DNA of 64,000 nt. Source: Acidobacteriota bacterium (lineage in GTDB: Bacteria; Acidobacteriota; Thermoanaerobaculia; UBA5066). Under the pieces are notes generated by a model. That model was not told the DNA's origin, searched no databases, and worked only from the letters and a program-made list of their open reading frames with translations. A program made the translations under genes and the position numbers. Shown here piece by piece: positions 12,569 to 21,268 of this stretch; positions within the stretch are counted from its first letter, which is position 1, and every line of letters starts with the position of its first letter. Where the stretch lies: assembly GCA_008363385.1 (NCBI GenBank), contig RHKY01000016.1:25775-89774 (forward strand). The letters are read 5' to 3'.

Positions 12569-14053
12569 GTGGCCGCGCCTCGCTACCCGTCGCTCTTCCA
12601 GGTCAACACCCGGGCCCGGCTCTCGGAGCTCTCCCGGGAGCTCCGCCGGCCGGCCACGCTCGACGACGTCCCGGACGCCGAGCTCGACCGGCTCGCCGCG
12701 GACGGGTTCGACCTCGTCTGGTTCCTCGGCGTCTGGCAGACGGGGGAGGCCGCGCGGCGGGTCTCGGCCTCGAACGCCGGCTGGCGCGCGGAGTACCGCC
12801 GGGTCCTGCCCGACTTCCAGGAGGCCGACGTCTGCGGCTCGTGCTTCGCCGTCCGCGACTACGAGGTCCACGCAGACTTCGGCGGGGAGGGGGCGCTCGC
12901 CCGCCTGCGCGCTCGCCTCCGCGAGCGGGGCCTCCGCCTGATCCTGGACTTCGTCCCGAACCACATGGCGCCGGACCACCCGTGGGTGACCGACCACCCG
13001 GACTGGTTCGTCGCCGGGACGGAGGAGCTCCTCCGCTCGCAGCCGCAGAACTACCGGCGCGTCGCGACGGCGGCGGGGGAGCGCGTCCTCGCCTACGGGC
13101 GCGACCCCTACTTCGACGGCTGGCCCGACACCTTTCAGCTGAACTACGGCAATCCGGCCCTGCAGGAGGCGATGCTCGGGGAGCTCCTCCGGGTCGCCCG
13201 GCAGTGCGACGGCGTCCGCTGCGACATGGCGATGCTCGTCCTGCCCGACGTCTTCGAGCGGACCTGGGGGCTCCCGTCTTCGCCCTTCTGGCCCCGGGCC
13301 ACGGCGGCGGTGAGGTCCGCCGTCCCGGGGTTCCTCTTCCTCGCCGAGGTCTACTGGGACCTGGAGTGGACCCTCCAGCAGCAGGGGTTCGACTACACCT
13401 ACGACAAGCGCCTGTACGACCGGCTGGAGAAGGGGTACGCGCGGCCCGTGAGGGAGCACCTCCAGGCCGGGCTCGACTTCCAGGACCGCCTGGCGCGCTT
13501 CCTGGAGAACCACGACGAGCCCCGGGCGGCGGCGACGCTCCCCCTCGAGGTCCACCGGGCCGCCGCGGTGATCACCTTCCTGACGCCTGGCCTCCGCTTC
13601 TTCCACCAGGGGCAACGGGAGGGGAAGAAGGTCAAGATCCCCGTCCACCTCCGGCGGGGGCCGGAGGAGGCCCCCGACCCGGCCACGCAGGAGCCCTACG
13701 ACGGCCTCCTGGCGTGCCTGAAGGACCCGGCCTTCCGCGACGGCACCTGGCGGCTCCTCGACTGCAACCCCGCCTGGGACGGGAACCCGACCGCGGACGA
13801 CTTCGTGGCCTTCTCCTGGACCGATCCCGGCGACCGCCGCCGGCTGGTGGCCGTGAACTACTCGCCGCACCGGAGCCAGTGCTACGTCCGTCTCCCCTGG
13901 GGCGACCTCGACGGGAGGTCGTGGCGCTTCCGGGACCGGCTGGGGCCCGACGCGTACGACCGGGACGGCGGCGACCTGGCGCGCCGGGGCCTCTACCTCG
14001 ACCTGCCGGAGTGGGGCCACCACGTCTTCGAGGTGCGCCCGGTGGGGGACTGA
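12569..14053 (+). CDS. GH13 alpha-amylase-family protein
   Basis: 494 aa, no signal peptide. It follows the GH13 TIM-barrel plan: LRLILDFVPNHMAPDHPW (conserved region I), CDGVRCDMAML with the nucleophile Asp at about 219 (region II), FLFLAEVYWDLEW with the acid Glu at about 260 (region III) and FLENHDEPRA with the third Asp at about 316 (region IV). All three carboxylates are present, so it should be active. A short C-terminal beta domain ends the protein. GTG at 12569 is the start just after the GH63 stop. Probably an intracellular amylase/glucanohydrolase or transglycosylase paired with the GH63 enzyme; the specificity is not readable. Confidence 0.88.
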   Translation: MAAPRYPSLFQVNTRARLSELSRELRRPATLDDVPDAELDRLAADGFDLVWFLGVWQTGEAARRVSASNAGWRAEYRRVLPDFQEADVCGSCFAVRDYEVHADFGGEGALARLRARLRERGLRLILDFVPNHMAPDHPWVTDHPDWFVAGTEELLRSQPQNYRRVATAAGERVLAYGRDPYFDGWPDTFQLNYGNPALQEAMLGELLRVARQCDGVRCDMAMLVLPDVFERTWGLPSSPFWPRATAAVRSAVPGFLFLAEVYWDLEWTLQQQGFDYTYDKRLYDRLEKGYARPVREHLQAGLDFQDRLARFLENHDEPRAAATLPLEVHRAAAVITFLTPGLRFFHQGQREGKKVKIPVHLRRGPEEAPDPATQEPYDGLLACLKDPAFRDGTWRLLDCNPAWDGNPTADDFVAFSWTDPGDRRRLVAVNYSPHRSQCYVRLPWGDLDGRSWRFRDRLGPDAYDRDGGDLARRGLYLDLPEWGHHVFEVRPVGD

Positions 14054-14056
14054 ACC

Positions 14057-15970
14057 GTGCGGACCTCTCGCAGGAACGCGCCTCTGGCGGCGCTCGTGCT
14101 CGTCGCGGCCTCCACCGCGCTCCCGGCCCGCGCCTGGATCTACCCCGAGCACCGCTCGATCGCGGGCACGGCCGTCAGCGGCCTCTCGAAGGAGGACCGC
14201 GCGGCGCTCGACGCCCTCTGGGCCGAGGCGCGGACGGGGTACGAGGCGCGGCTCTGCGACACGCCGTGGGCGGCGGACCAGGGGCCGAAGCCCGTCTGCG
14301 TCGACTGGTCCGCGTTCCCGGCCATCGCGGGGGACCACTCCTGCTCGGCGGGGCAGATGCTGCAGACGGCGACCGAGAGCGACTGGATCCTGAAGGTGGC
14401 GGGCGTCTCGTCGCGCCTCGAGGTCGCCATCGCGACGGCGAAGAACCCGATCCAGCTCCGGAACCGGCTCGTCAAGTCGGACCTCGAGCTGCAGCGGGCC
14501 GACAAGGAGTACGCCTCGCGGGCGGGCGCCAACAACGTCCACTTCCTCCTCGCCCGCAAATCCGATGACCCGCGCGACTACATGCTGGAGAGCGTCCGGA
14601 ACGGCGGCGAGCTGAACGCGATCGGGACGTGGATCCGCGCGCACGCCGCGGCGATGAGGCTGGCCCGCGAGCTCGCCTCGGGAAGGGTGCCGCCGGAGGA
14701 ACGCCCGGCGGTGGCGCGCCGCGCGCTGGCGCTCGAGGCCTACGGGCTCCACTTCCTGGAGGACGCCTTCGCCTCCGGTCACGTCGCGGGGACCTGGGGC
14801 GACGTGGCGACCCGGAAGGGGACGCACGACTACTACAACGAGTTCGGCCTGGACACCCGGACCTGGTCCGGCTCGCCGATCGTCATCTACGGCGACGCGC
14901 GGATGCGGGAGCAGGACCGGGTGCGGACCGCCGAGACGGTCCGGCTGAGCATCGCCCAGCTCGTGGAGTCGGCGCGTCCCGGCAGCGAGCTCGGCGCTCG
15001 CGCCGAGGATGTCCCGCTCGACGTCGCGGAGGCCAACGTCACGTTCGACACGTGCAAGTCGACGGCGATGCCGGCCTTCCCGAGGTTCTCGGAGGCGGCG
15101 GCGAAGGACCTCGCGGAGATCCTGATGACGATCCCGGTCGCCGGCAGGGCGGCCGAGGGGGCCCTCCCGCGCTTCCGGTCCGAGGTCGGGCCCTTCGTCG
15201 GCGTGGTGAGCAGCCTCCGAGGCGCCGTCGCCAGCGGCGGGCTCGACTCGGAGTCGAAGGCGACGCGCGCCGGCGGGACGATGGACATCGGGATACGGCT
15301 GGGCCTCGGCCTCGACGCGCTCCTGGGGGACATGGGCGACGGGCAGATCTTCCTGCAGGGGGGCGTCTCGTACGCGGCCAAGCAGACGGCGTCCTGCTCC
15401 GGTTGCACGGGGCCCGAGGCCTTCCAGGAGCTCTTCCCGCAGCTCCCGGCCCGGACCGGGATCTCCGCGCGGCTCCGGCTCCCCTTCTGGCTGGTCCCGG
15501 GCGATCTCCTCGTCGCAACGCCGTTCCTGGTGTTCACGTCGCCCCACACGCTCGCCAAGATGGCGATCGGAGCGGCCAACGGCGGCCTGATCCCGTGGCA
15601 GGCGGGCTTCTCGACCTTCCTGGGGCGGATGCAGTTCTGCCTCGGCCGCGAGGTCGGCGCGACCTTCTACGGCTACTGGGGAGGGGAGGACAAGTTCCTC
15701 GCCGTCGGGACGTCCCCCGAGGACGGCTCGTCGTTCCTGGTGCCGGTCGCGCTGCGGTCGGTCGACGTCGAGGTCCCCGTCCTCGAGATCCGCCCGTTCC
15801 GCGACTTCGGGCAGAACCAGTCGTCCGCGGTCTTCATCCAGCTCGGCGCGGGCGCCGACGTCCCGACGAAGGTGACCGTCCTCGCCCCGTCGACGAGGCC
15901 GGAGCCCGACCTGGCGCCGAGCTACTACGGCTACCTGAAGTTCCAGTTCGACTGGAGGAGGTACTGGTGA
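14057..15970 (+). CDS. exported phospholipase C/P1-nuclease-fold protein fused to a C-terminal beta-barrel
   Basis: 637 aa. A signal peptide ends ALPARA, leaving Trp (W27) as mature residue 1 and His (H32) as residue 6, exactly the W1/H6 zinc pair of P1 nuclease and similar to Trp1 of zinc phospholipase C. Further ligand candidates are D83, H94, the block HFLEDAFASGH (H232, D236, H242, with the family 4 and 6 spacings) and H257 in GTHDYYN, where Asn takes the usual Asp/Glu position. From about residue 410 the sequence changes to alternating beta-strand pattern and ends in YLKFQFDWRRYW, an aromatic terminus typical of outer-membrane barrels. So a zinc hydrolase domain seems anchored by its own barrel. 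GTG start 3 bases after the GH13 stop; its stop overlaps the next start (GTGA). The substrate (phospholipid or nucleic acid) is unknown. Confidence 0.72.
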   Translation: MRTSRRNAPLAALVLVAASTALPARAWIYPEHRSIAGTAVSGLSKEDRAALDALWAEARTGYEARLCDTPWAADQGPKPVCVDWSAFPAIAGDHSCSAGQMLQTATESDWILKVAGVSSRLEVAIATAKNPIQLRNRLVKSDLELQRADKEYASRAGANNVHFLLARKSDDPRDYMLESVRNGGELNAIGTWIRAHAAAMRLARELASGRVPPEERPAVARRALALEAYGLHFLEDAFASGHVAGTWGDVATRKGTHDYYNEFGLDTRTWSGSPIVIYGDARMREQDRVRTAETVRLSIAQLVESARPGSELGARAEDVPLDVAEANVTFDTCKSTAMPAFPRFSEAAAKDLAEILMTIPVAGRAAEGALPRFRSEVGPFVGVVSSLRGAVASGGLDSESKATRAGGTMDIGIRLGLGLDALLGDMGDGQIFLQGGVSYAAKQTASCSGCTGPEAFQELFPQLPARTGISARLRLPFWLVPGDLLVATPFLVFTSPHTLAKMAIGAANGGLIPWQAGFSTFLGRMQFCLGREVGATFYGYWGGEDKFLAVGTSPEDGSSFLVPVALRSVDVEVPVLEIRPFRDFGQNQSSAVFIQLGAGADVPTKVTVLAPSTRPEPDLAPSYYGYLKFQFDWRRYW

Positions 15971-17592
15971 CCCGGGCGGCCGCGGCGCTGGTCCTCGCGG
16001 CCGCCCTCGCAGGTTGCACGAATCGTCCCTCGCACCGGGCCGTCACGGTCGACAGCCTGCCGCCGGTCCCCGAGACGCTGGACGCGATCCTCCTCTCGGA
16101 GGAGCTCGACCGGCTCACCGAGACGAAGGCGACGAGGAACGCGGTGACCCTGCTGCACCTGGGGAAGACGAGCCGGCCCGTGCGGGCCCGGCTGATCGAG
16201 GAGGCGAGGAGCTACGTCTTCCAGACGGTGCCGTACTGGTACGACGACGAGACGGGCCGCCAGTTCCGGGACCTCTACAGGGACAAGCTCGCGTCGACGC
16301 CCGACCTCGACGCGCGGATCGTCGTCGACTGGTCCTCCCCGGGATCCACGGGCGACCTCTTCGCCACGAAGATGTACGCCTCCCTCCGGGAGGTCACGCG
16401 CGGGAAGATCCTCCAGTGGAACCCGCCCTGGTGGGGGCGGCGCTTCTCGACCCAGCTCATCCGCAACCGCCTCCACGACAAGATGCTCGTCGTCGACGGC
16501 GAGAAGCTCGTCATGGGCGGGATGAACGTCGGCGACTCGTACCTCGAGGGGGGCGTCACGCGGGAGGGGTGGCACGACACGGACGTCCTGATCGAGGGGC
16601 CCGCCGCCCAGGAGGCGGCGAGGGTCTTCGTGAAGGTCTGGGAGACGTCCCGCTACCTCGAGTCCGACAGGCCTTTCCCGCCGTTCGAGAAGGAGGAGAT
16701 CCGGGCCTTCCGGAGCCTCTTCAAGGACGAGGTCTTCTCCTTCACGTTCCCGTCCGGCGTCGACCCGAAGACGGGGGAGCCGCTCGGGCCGAAGGACCCG
16801 CGACGGACTCAGCGCGTCGAGGTGCCGATCGCCGCGACCCTCGCCGACCCCCGCTACTTCCCCCCGCTCGACCCGAAGCCTTCCTGGACGGCTCCTGTCC
16901 GGATCGTCTACGACAACCCGCTCGTCGACCGCGACCCCGCCACCGGCGAGACCTACTCGAAGGTGATGCGGTCGATCCAGTACCTGCTGAAGCTCTCGAG
17001 GAAGAGCGCGCTCCTCTTCCTCCCGTACCTGACACCGGAGCGCGGCTTCGTCGAGGCCCTCGTGGACGCGGCCCGCCGCGGCGTCCTCGTGGCGATCGTC
17101 ACGAACTCGGAGAAGAGCCACGACATCGGGAAGATCCCGTGGAAGGCGGCGCTCGCGATCTACCCGGAGCTGACGGAGGCGGGCGTCCACGTCTTCGAGT
17201 GGCAGGGGCACGCCGGCCTCGAGGAGCTCGAGAGGCGCGAGGGGTGCACGGTCCCCGACGGCTCCTGGCCGGGGCGGACGATCCACAGCAAGGTCGTGGT
17301 CGTCGACGGGTATGCCGTCGTCGTCGGCTCGCACAACATGAACACCCGGAGCGAGGCCTACAACACGGAGGTCGTCGCGACGATCGGGAGCCGGGAGCTG
17401 GCCTCGCAGCTCCGGCAGGTCTTCGAGGACGACGTCGACCTGGCTCCCGAGAGGCGGACGGTCCCGTGCGGCGACCGGGTCGTCCCCCGGCCGCAGAAGG
17501 TCCGGCACATCTCCGCCGAGGAGGCGCGAGGCCTCGAGGAGGAGAACCGCCGCTCGGCGAGGTTCCTGCAGAGGATGCGCGCGGTCATGTGA
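15967..17592 (+). CDS. phospholipase D-like lipoprotein with two HKD motifs
   Basis: 541 aa. A short signal with lipobox ALAGC predicts a membrane-anchored lipoprotein. Two complete HxKx4D motifs are present: RLHDKMLVVDGEKLVMGGMN (His about 170) and TIHSKVVVVDGYAVVVGSHNMN (His about 440), as in phospholipase D and cardiolipin synthase family enzymes. It most resembles the exported phosphatidylserine/PLD-like lipoproteins rather than ClsA, which has N-terminal membrane helices. GTG at 15967 overlaps the upstream stop as GTGA and has GGAGGAGG just ahead, so it is translationally coupled to the phospholipase-fold/barrel gene. A role in envelope phospholipid turnover or attack on foreign membranes is inference. 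Confidence 0.88.
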   Translation: MTRAAAALVLAAALAGCTNRPSHRAVTVDSLPPVPETLDAILLSEELDRLTETKATRNAVTLLHLGKTSRPVRARLIEEARSYVFQTVPYWYDDETGRQFRDLYRDKLASTPDLDARIVVDWSSPGSTGDLFATKMYASLREVTRGKILQWNPPWWGRRFSTQLIRNRLHDKMLVVDGEKLVMGGMNVGDSYLEGGVTREGWHDTDVLIEGPAAQEAARVFVKVWETSRYLESDRPFPPFEKEEIRAFRSLFKDEVFSFTFPSGVDPKTGEPLGPKDPRRTQRVEVPIAATLADPRYFPPLDPKPSWTAPVRIVYDNPLVDRDPATGETYSKVMRSIQYLLKLSRKSALLFLPYLTPERGFVEALVDAARRGVLVAIVTNSEKSHDIGKIPWKAALAIYPELTEAGVHVFEWQGHAGLEELERREGCTVPDGSWPGRTIHSKVVVVDGYAVVVGSHNMNTRSEAYNTEVVATIGSRELASQLRQVFEDDVDLAPERRTVPCGDRVVPRPQKVRHISAEEARGLEEENRRSARFLQRMRAVM

Positions 17593-17622
17593 CCGGTTCC
17601 CCGGCGCTCCGCCGGGGGCCGG
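17593..17622 (+). promoter_or_regulatory. hairpin between PLD-like gene and SulP gene
   Basis: CCCCGGCG (17599-17606), loop CTC and CGCCGGGG (17610-17617) form a perfect 8-bp stem, extended by CCGG (17593-17596) with CCGG (17619-17622). It begins right at the PLD stop and ends just before the AGGAGG of the SulP gene. It may act as terminator, attenuator or mRNA-end protector. Confidence 0.5.
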
Positions 17623-17635
17623 CAGGAGGCTCGAG

Positions 17636-19348
17636 ATGCCCGACCCGAAGACGGAGACCCGGTGGCCGGTCCTCGACTGGTTCCGGGGCTACCGGCGCGA
17701 GTGGCTCGCGCCGGACGCGATCGCCGGGGTCACCTCCGCGGCGGTCGTCGTCCCGAAGGCGCTCGCGTTCGCGACCATCGCGGGCCTGCCCCTCCAGGCG
17801 GGCCTCGCGACGGCGTTCGTCCCGGCCGTCCTGTACGCCCTCCTCGGCGGCTCGCGGCCGATGAGCATCAGCACGACGAGCACCATCGCCATCCTCGCGG
17901 GGACGCAGGTCGCCCAGCTCGCGCCCGAGGGGAGCGGGGTCGCGCCCCTCGCCGTGGCGGCGACGCTCTCGGTCCTCGTCGGCGCCGTCCTCCTCGCCGC
18001 CCGGCTCCTCCGTCTCGGAGCGGTCGCCGACCTGATCTCCGACCCCGTCCTGACCGGCTTCAAGGCGGGGATCGGCATCGTCATCGTCGTCGACCAGCTG
18101 CCGAAGCTCCTGGGCATCCACATCGCGAAGGCGGGCTTCTTCCGGGACGCCGTCTCCGTCGTCCGGACCCTCCCCGAGACGTCCCTCCCGACCCTCCTCG
18201 TCGGGGGCGGGCTCCTGGCGGCGATGTTCCTCCTCGAGCACTTCGCGCCGAAGCTCCCGGCGCCGCTCCTCGTCGTGGCCGCGGGAATCGGGGCGTCGAG
18301 CGTGCTCGGCCTGGCCGCGCGCAGTGTCGCGACGGTGGGGGAGGTGCCGGCCGGGTTCCCACCGTTCACGCCGCCGCTCGGCACCCTCGCCGAGGAGCTC
18401 TGGCCGGGTGCGGTCGGCATCGCGCTGATGAGCTTCATCGAGACGATCGCCGTCGGGCGCGCCTTCCGCGAGAAGGGCGAGGCGAATCCGGACCCGGACC
18501 GCGAGCTGTTCGCCCTCGGAGCCGCGAACGTCGCCGGCGGCTTCCTCGGCTGCATGCCGGCGGGGGGCGGGACGTCCCAGACGGCGGTGAGCCGGCGGGC
18601 CGGCGCCCGGACGCAGCTCTGCGGCTCCGTGGCGGCCCTGGGCGCGCTGGCGACGCTCCTCTTCCTCGCGCCCCTCCTCGGCCTGATGCCGTCGGCGGCG
18701 CTCGCGGCCGTCGTCGTCGCGACCTCGATCCCGCTGATCAGGCCCGCCGACTTTCGGGCCCTCGCGAAGGTCCGGCGGACCGAGCTGATCTGGGCGTTCG
18801 CCGCGACGGCGGGCGTCGTCCTCCTCGGGACCCTGAAGGGGATCCTCGTCGCGGTCCTCGTCTCGCTCGTGGCGCTGGCCGCGCAGTCGATGAAGCCGTC
18901 GGTCTTCCCGGTCGGGCGAAAGCCGGGCACGGACGTCTTCCGGCGCCTGTCGCCCGACCACCCCGAGGACGAGACGTTCCCCGGCGTCCTCCTGGCCCGG
19001 ATCATCGGACGGCTCTACTTCGTCAACGTCAAGCGGGCGGGGGAGGACCTGCGCCGGCTGGTCGAGGAGGCCGAGCCGCGGGTCGTCGTCCTCGACTGCA
19101 GCGCCCTGATCGACCTCGAGTACACGGCCCTCAAGACGCTCATCGAGGCCGAGGAGTCGTCCCGGGCGCAGGGGATCCTCCTCTGCTTGGCCGCCCTGAA
19201 CCCCGACGTCCGGGAGATGGTCGAGCGCTCCTCCCTCGGCGCCACCCTCGGGAGGGAGCGGATGTTCTTCAACCTCGAGCAGGCGGTCGGGCAGCTGCCC
19301 TCCCTCCTCGAGCGCGCGACGGGGGCCGCCACCACCGGGAGGCGGTGA
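17636..19348 (+). CDS. SulP/SLC26-family anion transporter with C-terminal STAS domain
   Basis: 570 aa. About 10-14 membrane helices (residues 20-410) begin with the SulP phrase AGVTSAAVVVPKALAFATIAGLPLQAGL. A cytoplasmic STAS domain follows (residues about 440-560, RVVVLDCSALIDLEYTALKTL). Family members move sulfate, bicarbonate or dicarboxylates. The ATG at 17636 has AGGAGG upstream. The downstream barrel gene overlaps its stop by one base (TGATG), so the two are coupled. The transported anion is not shown by the sequence. Confidence 0.92.
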   Translation: MPDPKTETRWPVLDWFRGYRREWLAPDAIAGVTSAAVVVPKALAFATIAGLPLQAGLATAFVPAVLYALLGGSRPMSISTTSTIAILAGTQVAQLAPEGSGVAPLAVAATLSVLVGAVLLAARLLRLGAVADLISDPVLTGFKAGIGIVIVVDQLPKLLGIHIAKAGFFRDAVSVVRTLPETSLPTLLVGGGLLAAMFLLEHFAPKLPAPLLVVAAGIGASSVLGLAARSVATVGEVPAGFPPFTPPLGTLAEELWPGAVGIALMSFIETIAVGRAFREKGEANPDPDRELFALGAANVAGGFLGCMPAGGGTSQTAVSRRAGARTQLCGSVAALGALATLLFLAPLLGLMPSAALAAVVVATSIPLIRPADFRALAKVRRTELIWAFAATAGVVLLGTLKGILVAVLVSLVALAAQSMKPSVFPVGRKPGTDVFRRLSPDHPEDETFPGVLLARIIGRLYFVNVKRAGEDLRRLVEEAEPRVVVLDCSALIDLEYTALKTLIEAEESSRAQGILLCLAALNPDVREMVERSSLGATLGRERMFFNLEQAVGQLPSLLERATGAATTGRR

Positions 19349-20541
19349 TGCGGGCGGCCGCGAACGGGCGCGCACGCCCTCCGGGGAGGCGTGGCGGCGG
19401 GGTCTGGCTCGTCGCCGTCCTCCTCCTGGCGGGGACGTCCGCTCTCGCCGAGGAGGCGGCCAAGAAGCCGAAGCCCACTCTGAAGGAGCTCCTCACCGAC
19501 CCGGAGGACGGCGCCCTCGACCTGACCCGGTGGCTCTCGGGGCGGACGGGCTTCCTCCCGGTCGTGGCCCCGATCACGGAGCCGGCGGTGGGGTACGGAG
19601 CGGCCGGCGGCCTCGTCCACTTCGGGGGCGCGGGAAGGGGGAGCGGCCCGGACGCCCCGAAGGGCCCGACCGGCCAGGCGATCCCCCGGGACATCTCGGC
19701 CGTCGGAGGGGGGGTGACCGAGAACGGCACCTGGGCGGCGGCCGTCGGGCACATCGGCCACTGGGGGGGCGACCGCTGGCGCTACAAGGGGGCCGTCGCG
19801 AAGATCTCGCCGGTCCTGGACACCTACTCGGCGTCCGGCCAGGCCTTCGGGTTCAACCTGGACGGCTGGACCGTCTACCAGGAGATCGCGATCCGGCTCG
19901 GCCGGAGCGACCTCTTCGGCGGCGTGAAGCTCCTCTACCTCGACTCCACCGTCGAGTTCGAGTCGGCCGAGCTCCCCCCGGGGGTCGAGAGCCCCTCCTT
20001 CGGGATGACCGACGTCGGCCTCGGCGCCTTCCTGGAGTACGACACGCGGGACAACAACCTGACGCCGGGCAACGGCGTGAACTTCAAGGCGTCCGCGATG
20101 CTCCTGGGGTCGTGGCTCGGCGGGGACAACGACTTCCAGCGCTACGGCGGCCTCGCCAGGCTCTACTGGACCGCGCAACCGCGGCTCGTGATGGCCGCGC
20201 GCGTGCAGGCCCAGCTCTCGGGCGGCGATCCCCCCTTCTACGCCCTGCCGTTCGTCGTCCTCCGGGGGATCCCGGTCATGCGCTACCAGGGGGTGAACGT
20301 CGTCTCGGTGGACGGCGAGACGCGGTGGAACGCCTGGAAGCGCTGGTGGCTCGTGGCCTTCGCCGGGGCCGGCTGGACCGACGCCGGGGACTCGCGGCTC
20401 CGGGAGCCCGAGAGCGTCGTCGCCGGCGGCTTCGGCTTCCGCTACCTCCTGGCAAGGGGCCTCGGCCTGCACGGGGGCGTCGACGTCGCGAAGGGGCCGG
20501 AGCAGTGGGCGTTCTACGTCGTCGTCGGCAGCTCGTTCTGA
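19348..20541 (+). CDS. outer-membrane beta-barrel protein, D15/surface-antigen type
   Basis: 397 aa. An N-terminal signal anchor (VWLVAVLLLAGTSALAEE) is followed by a barrel region with the D15-like motif FLEYDTRDNNLTPGNGVNFK and the late strand FGFRYLLARGLGLHGGVDVAKG, ending in aromatic SSF. This resembles the C-terminal barrel of BamA/TamA-like proteins without POTRA domains. The start overlaps the SulP stop (TGATG), so an outer-membrane partner or passage for the SulP substrate is plausible but unproven. It is convergent with the next gene, with a GC hairpin between them. Confidence 0.72.
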   Translation: MRAAANGRARPPGRRGGGVWLVAVLLLAGTSALAEEAAKKPKPTLKELLTDPEDGALDLTRWLSGRTGFLPVVAPITEPAVGYGAAGGLVHFGGAGRGSGPDAPKGPTGQAIPRDISAVGGGVTENGTWAAAVGHIGHWGGDRWRYKGAVAKISPVLDTYSASGQAFGFNLDGWTVYQEIAIRLGRSDLFGGVKLLYLDSTVEFESAELPPGVESPSFGMTDVGLGAFLEYDTRDNNLTPGNGVNFKASAMLLGSWLGGDNDFQRYGGLARLYWTAQPRLVMAARVQAQLSGGDPPFYALPFVVLRGIPVMRYQGVNVVSVDGETRWNAWKRWWLVAFAGAGWTDAGDSRLREPESVVAGGFGFRYLLARGLGLHGGVDVAKGPEQWAFYVVVGSSF

Positions 20542-20557
20542 GGGGGGACGCGGCGCA

Positions 20558-20590
20558 CACCACCCGGTTCCGTCCGGGCCCCGGGCGGTG
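20558..20590. terminator. bidirectional hairpin between convergent genes
   Basis: CACCACCCGG (20558-20567) pairs with CCGGGCGGTG (20581-20590) with one mismatch, around a 13-base loop that itself can fold. It lies between the stops of the D15-like gene (+) and the small duplicated protein (-), so it probably terminates both. Confidence 0.55.
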
Positions 20591-20610
20591 CGCGACCTCG
20601 GAAAGGCAGC

Positions 20611-21201
20611 CTACTTCTTGGCGGGGGCCTTCTCGACCGAGATGGCGAGCGCCTCGGTGTAGGTCAGGTCGACGCTGTCGCCGACCTTGACGCCCTCGAG
20701 CTTCTTCGGGTCCATCACCTTCACGGTCTTCTCGTTGCCGGCGGGGCCCTTGATGGTGACGCTGGGAGCCGCGGCGTCGATCTTCGTGATCGTGACCGTG
20801 GCGGTGACCTGCCGCTTGGCGCCGAGCGCGGGCTTCTCGCCCGGCTTGGCCGTCACGACGCCCCCGGAGGCGGCGACGCCGGGGCCGGCGCCGGACTTCC
20901 GGACCTCGTAGGCCAGCGACTCGAAGTAGGCGATGACGATGACGTCGCCCTTCTGGACCTGGGCCAGGTTCTTCACGGCCGGGTCGACCTCGAAGGTCTC
21001 GACGGCGCCGCCCTGTCCCTTGATCGTGATGAGCCTCTTGGCGACGTCGACGTTCTCGACGGTCGCGGTGACCTTCACCTCGCCGAGGGCGACGCTGCCA
21101 GAGACGGGCTTGTTCTCGGTTGCGGGAGCCTGCGCCACGGCCGACGCCGAAACGACGGCGGCGACGAGGGCGAGGACGAGGGTCAGGCAGAGCTTCTTCA
21201 T
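20611..21201 (-). CDS. small exported protein with an internal tandem duplication
   Basis: 196 aa with a Sec signal peptide (MKKLCLTLVLALVAAVVSASAVAQA). The mature part contains two related segments of about 58 residues. Residues 44-101 run VTATVENVDVAKRLITIKG to ESLAYEVRK, and residues 132-190 run VTATVTITKIDAAAPSVTIKG to EALAISVEK. Each is a beta-rich unit with a central KGD/VGD turn, OB-like in pattern. The start at 21201 has GGAGGAAG. No enzymatic motif is seen; probably a periplasmic binding or structural protein. Function unknown. Confidence 0.75.
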   Translation of the reverse strand: MKKLCLTLVLALVAAVVSASAVAQAPATENKPVSGSVALGEVKVTATVENVDVAKRLITIKGQGGAVETFEVDPAVKNLAQVQKGDVIVIAYFESLAYEVRKSGAGPGVAASGGVVTAKPGEKPALGAKRQVTATVTITKIDAAAPSVTIKGPAGNEKTVKVMDPKKLEGVKVGDSVDLTYTEALAISVEKAPAKK

Positions 21202-21224
21202 CGCTTCCTCCACTATCCGGTTGT

Positions 21225-21243
21225 CGAGGGAAGGGCTCCCTCG
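21225..21243. terminator. 7-bp hairpin
   Basis: CGAGGGA (21225-21231), loop AGGGC, TCCCTCG (21237-21243) form a perfect stem between the small duplicated protein and the DUF2252 remnant on the minus strand. No T-run follows on either strand. Confidence 0.4.
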
Positions 21244-21268
21244 CTGGGGTGTACGGGTCCTCGGGGGG

